The notes under the pieces are model-generated. The model searched no databases. It was not told the origin of the DNA and saw only the letters and a list, made by a program, of their open reading frames with translations. Of a DNA stretch of 7,310 nucleotides, positions 6,320 to 7,310 are shown in pieces (position 1 is the first letter of the stretch; each line of letters begins with the position of its first letter). Source of the stretch: an uncultured Rhodospirillales bacterium (GTDB lineage Bacteria; Pseudomonadota; Alphaproteobacteria; Acetobacterales; Acetobacteraceae). Position numbers and translations under genes: made by a program. The stretch is taken from assembly GCA_903844785.1 (NCBI GenBank), contig CAIMVB010000043.1, forward strand, positions 1 to 7,310, written 5' to 3'.

Positions 6320-7084
6320 TCAGCGCGCGTAATCCGGTTCTTCCCGGTCCAGCACACGGCGCCAGGCATTGAGATGGAGCCGCGCATCAAGCTTTTCACC
6401 CCAGGGCCCCGTATGGTTGCGGCGGAGATTATCAGGTAGCTTATGCAAAGGCTGACCGGTTTGCATGGCGGTGAGTTGATACATGCAGGTACGTTCCGCC
6501 ATGTAGCATTCATCGAAAGCGTCATGCACCGTGGGGCCCACCACCGTCACGCCATGGCCGCGCATGAGCATGATGGTCTTATCGCCCATCAGCTGCGCAA
6601 TCCGGTCCCCTTCTTCATTGCTATGCACCGGCTGATCGCCTTCAGAATCATAAACCGTGCGGTCATTCAGCAGCAGGTTATTGTGATGAGACAGCGCGAA
6701 TTCCGCCCCCTGCACCATGGAAAGCGCGGTCAGGTGACGCGGATGCACATGGATCACGCAAGTGGCCGCCGGATTGGCTAGATGAATCCGGGTATGGATA
6801 TGAAAGGCAACCTTGCGGAGTTCCCCAGCACCGCGCAGCACGCGCCCTTCCAGGTCGCAGACAATCAGATCGGATGCCTTCAATTCCTGGAACAAATAAC
6901 CGCGCGGATTGATCAGGAAGCGCGGTTCCGCCTCGTCCGGTAACATCAGACTGTTATGGTTGCCGATATGTTCATTCCAGCCGAGCCTGGCGCCAATGCG
7001 GAACACGGCGGCCATATCGCAGCGCAATTCCCATTCGCGCGCCTCGGCGCGGCTATCGCTCAGTTTTTCAATGATCGCGGCCAT
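6320..7084 (-). CDS. Class II aldolase/adducin family protein
   Basis: A 254-residue cytoplasmic protein of the class II aldolase/adducin superfamily, which includes zinc-dependent fuculose/ribulose-phosphate aldolases and epimerases and several decarboxylases. Start at ATG 7084-7082 with AAGGGGG five bases upstream. A longer frame to 7195 is possible but would fill the divergent promoter region with atypical sequence. Marks: NEHIGNHNS at 37-45, equivalent to the N-x-S phosphate-binding loop; HVH at 112-114 as zinc ligands; and RGHGVTVVG at 175-183 with His177 as the likely third ligand. The acidic residue normally found four positions before the helix His (ExxxH) is not seen; the segment reads LRKVAFHIH (89-97), as in the adducin-like branch. 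The reaction is therefore undetermined. It is the first gene of a probable two-gene operon with the Bug-type binding protein 28 bases downstream. Confidence 0.9.
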   Translation of the reverse strand: MAAIIEKLSDSRAEAREWELRCDMAAVFRIGARLGWNEHIGNHNSLMLPDEAEPRFLINPRGYLFQELKASDLIVCDLEGRVLRGAGELRKVAFHIHTRIHLANPAATCVIHVHPRHLTALSMVQGAEFALSHHNNLLLNDRTVYDSEGDQPVHSNEEGDRIAQLMGDKTIMLMRGHGVTVVGPTVHDAFDECYMAERTCMYQLTAMQTGQPLHKLPDNLRRNHTGPWGEKLDARLHLNAWRRVLDREEPDYAR

Positions 7085-7210
7085 CAGCACCCCCTTGGAC
7101 GAAGCGTTGCGCCAAGCCTTGCACAGAACGGGCGTGCCTGACCATCGGGGCAGGGTGTTGACGCGGGGCGGGCAGACGCGGAGCATTCCCGGCATAGTGA
7201 GGACCCCCCC
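7085..7210. promoter_or_regulatory. Divergent intergenic region
   Basis: This 126-base gap lies between two divergently read genes and should hold promoters for both. On the plus strand TTGACG at 7158-7163 fits a sigma-70 -35 box, but the bases 17 further on (GAGCAT at 7181-7186) are a poor -10, so the promoter is only a suggestion. I saw no convincing minus-strand promoter and no clear operator palindrome. A run of seven Cs (7204-7210) lies directly before the ATG at 7211. Confidence 0.4.
7199..7203 (+). promoter_or_regulatory. Shine-Dalgarno of the partial gene at 7211
   Basis: GAGGA is followed by a seven-base all-C spacer and ATG 7211, a good distance. This supports the small open frame at the window edge as a real gene start. 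Confidence 0.6.
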
Positions 7211-7310
7211 ATGGCCGAAGCCAAGCCCGCCGAATTGCCCATCACCGGCTATCTGGACCGTTTTTCCGCGCGCCCGGGCGAAAGCCTGGCCGTAAAGATC
7301 AGCGTGCCCC
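7211..7310 (+). CDS. N-terminus of a dimethylformamidase large-subunit-like protein (partial)
   Basis: Only the first 33 codons are in the window and the frame is open at the right edge. The start ATG 7211 has GAGGA seven bases upstream. The visible peptide contains ELPITGYLDRFSARPGES, which resembles the opening of the N,N-dimethylformamidase beta (large) subunit family, where a GY-D-x-S-x-PGE motif begins an N-terminal beta-rich domain. Characterised members hydrolyse N,N-dimethylformamide to dimethylamine and formate, but many relatives have unknown amide substrates and are annotated only as LamG-domain proteins. It diverges from the aldolase/binding-protein operon, which may mean shared control. 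The call is from a short motif and could change when the rest is read. Confidence 0.55.
   Translation, partial: MAEAKPAELPITGYLDRFSARPGESLAVKISVP

Noticed and set aside
6292..6525. N-terminal extension of the Bug-family protein
   Set aside because: The extension overlaps the end of the aldolase gene, while ATG 6291 has a strong Shine-Dalgarno and begins directly with a signal peptide.
7085..7195. N-terminal extension of the aldolase-like protein to ATG 7195
   Set aside because: It would occupy nearly all of the divergent promoter region and adds Arg/Cys/Trp-rich sequence unlike the family; ATG 7084 has its own Shine-Dalgarno.

Overview
The window reads as ordinary chromosome of a GC-rich alphaproteobacterium. 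The wording of several proteins (ArgD, ArgF, the Bug-type binding protein, the GGDEF/EAL-like relic) suggests Rhodospirillales, perhaps Acetobacteraceae or a Roseomonas-like genus. That placement is inferred from family resemblance, not from a marker gene. No rRNA, tRNA, CRISPR array, insertion sequence or phage gene was seen. Genes are tightly packed, and most same-strand junctions overlap or lie within a few tens of bases.

Left block (1-3000, plus strand): the 3' end of an unrecognised gene with a small Cys cluster overlaps (ATGA) a 395-residue protein that looks like a worn-down GGDEF/EAL-type protein. This is followed almost without a gap by an ABC exporter pair, an ATPase and an ABC-2 permease, again joined by ATGA. 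The chain of overlaps suggests one transcript. The exporter's substrate cannot be read from the sequence. A hairpin with a T run at about 3013-3045 probably ends this unit.

Middle block (3107-5256, plus strand): argD (acetylornithine aminotransferase, GTG start with a good Shine-Dalgarno) overlaps argF (ornithine carbamoyltransferase) by ATGA. Together they catalyse successive late steps of arginine synthesis: N-acetylglutamate semialdehyde to N-acetylornithine, then, after deacetylation elsewhere, ornithine to citrulline. A strong hairpin at 5264-5291 separates argF from the convergent genes to its right.

Right block (5317-7310): a minus-strand pair encodes a class II aldolase/adducin-like protein followed 28 bp later by a periplasmic Bug/TctC-type solute-binding protein. 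This looks like a small uptake-and-catabolism operon with no TctA/TctB membrane genes in view. Diverging from it at 7211 is the first 33 codons of a gene whose N-terminus resembles the N,N-dimethylformamidase large-subunit family. The 126-bp gap between them should hold the promoters for both directions.

Nothing here is clearly a new system. The best leads are the degenerate signalling protein coupled to an orphan exporter, the non-canonical Q-loop of its ATPase, and the aldolase/binding-protein/dimethylformamidase-like cluster.
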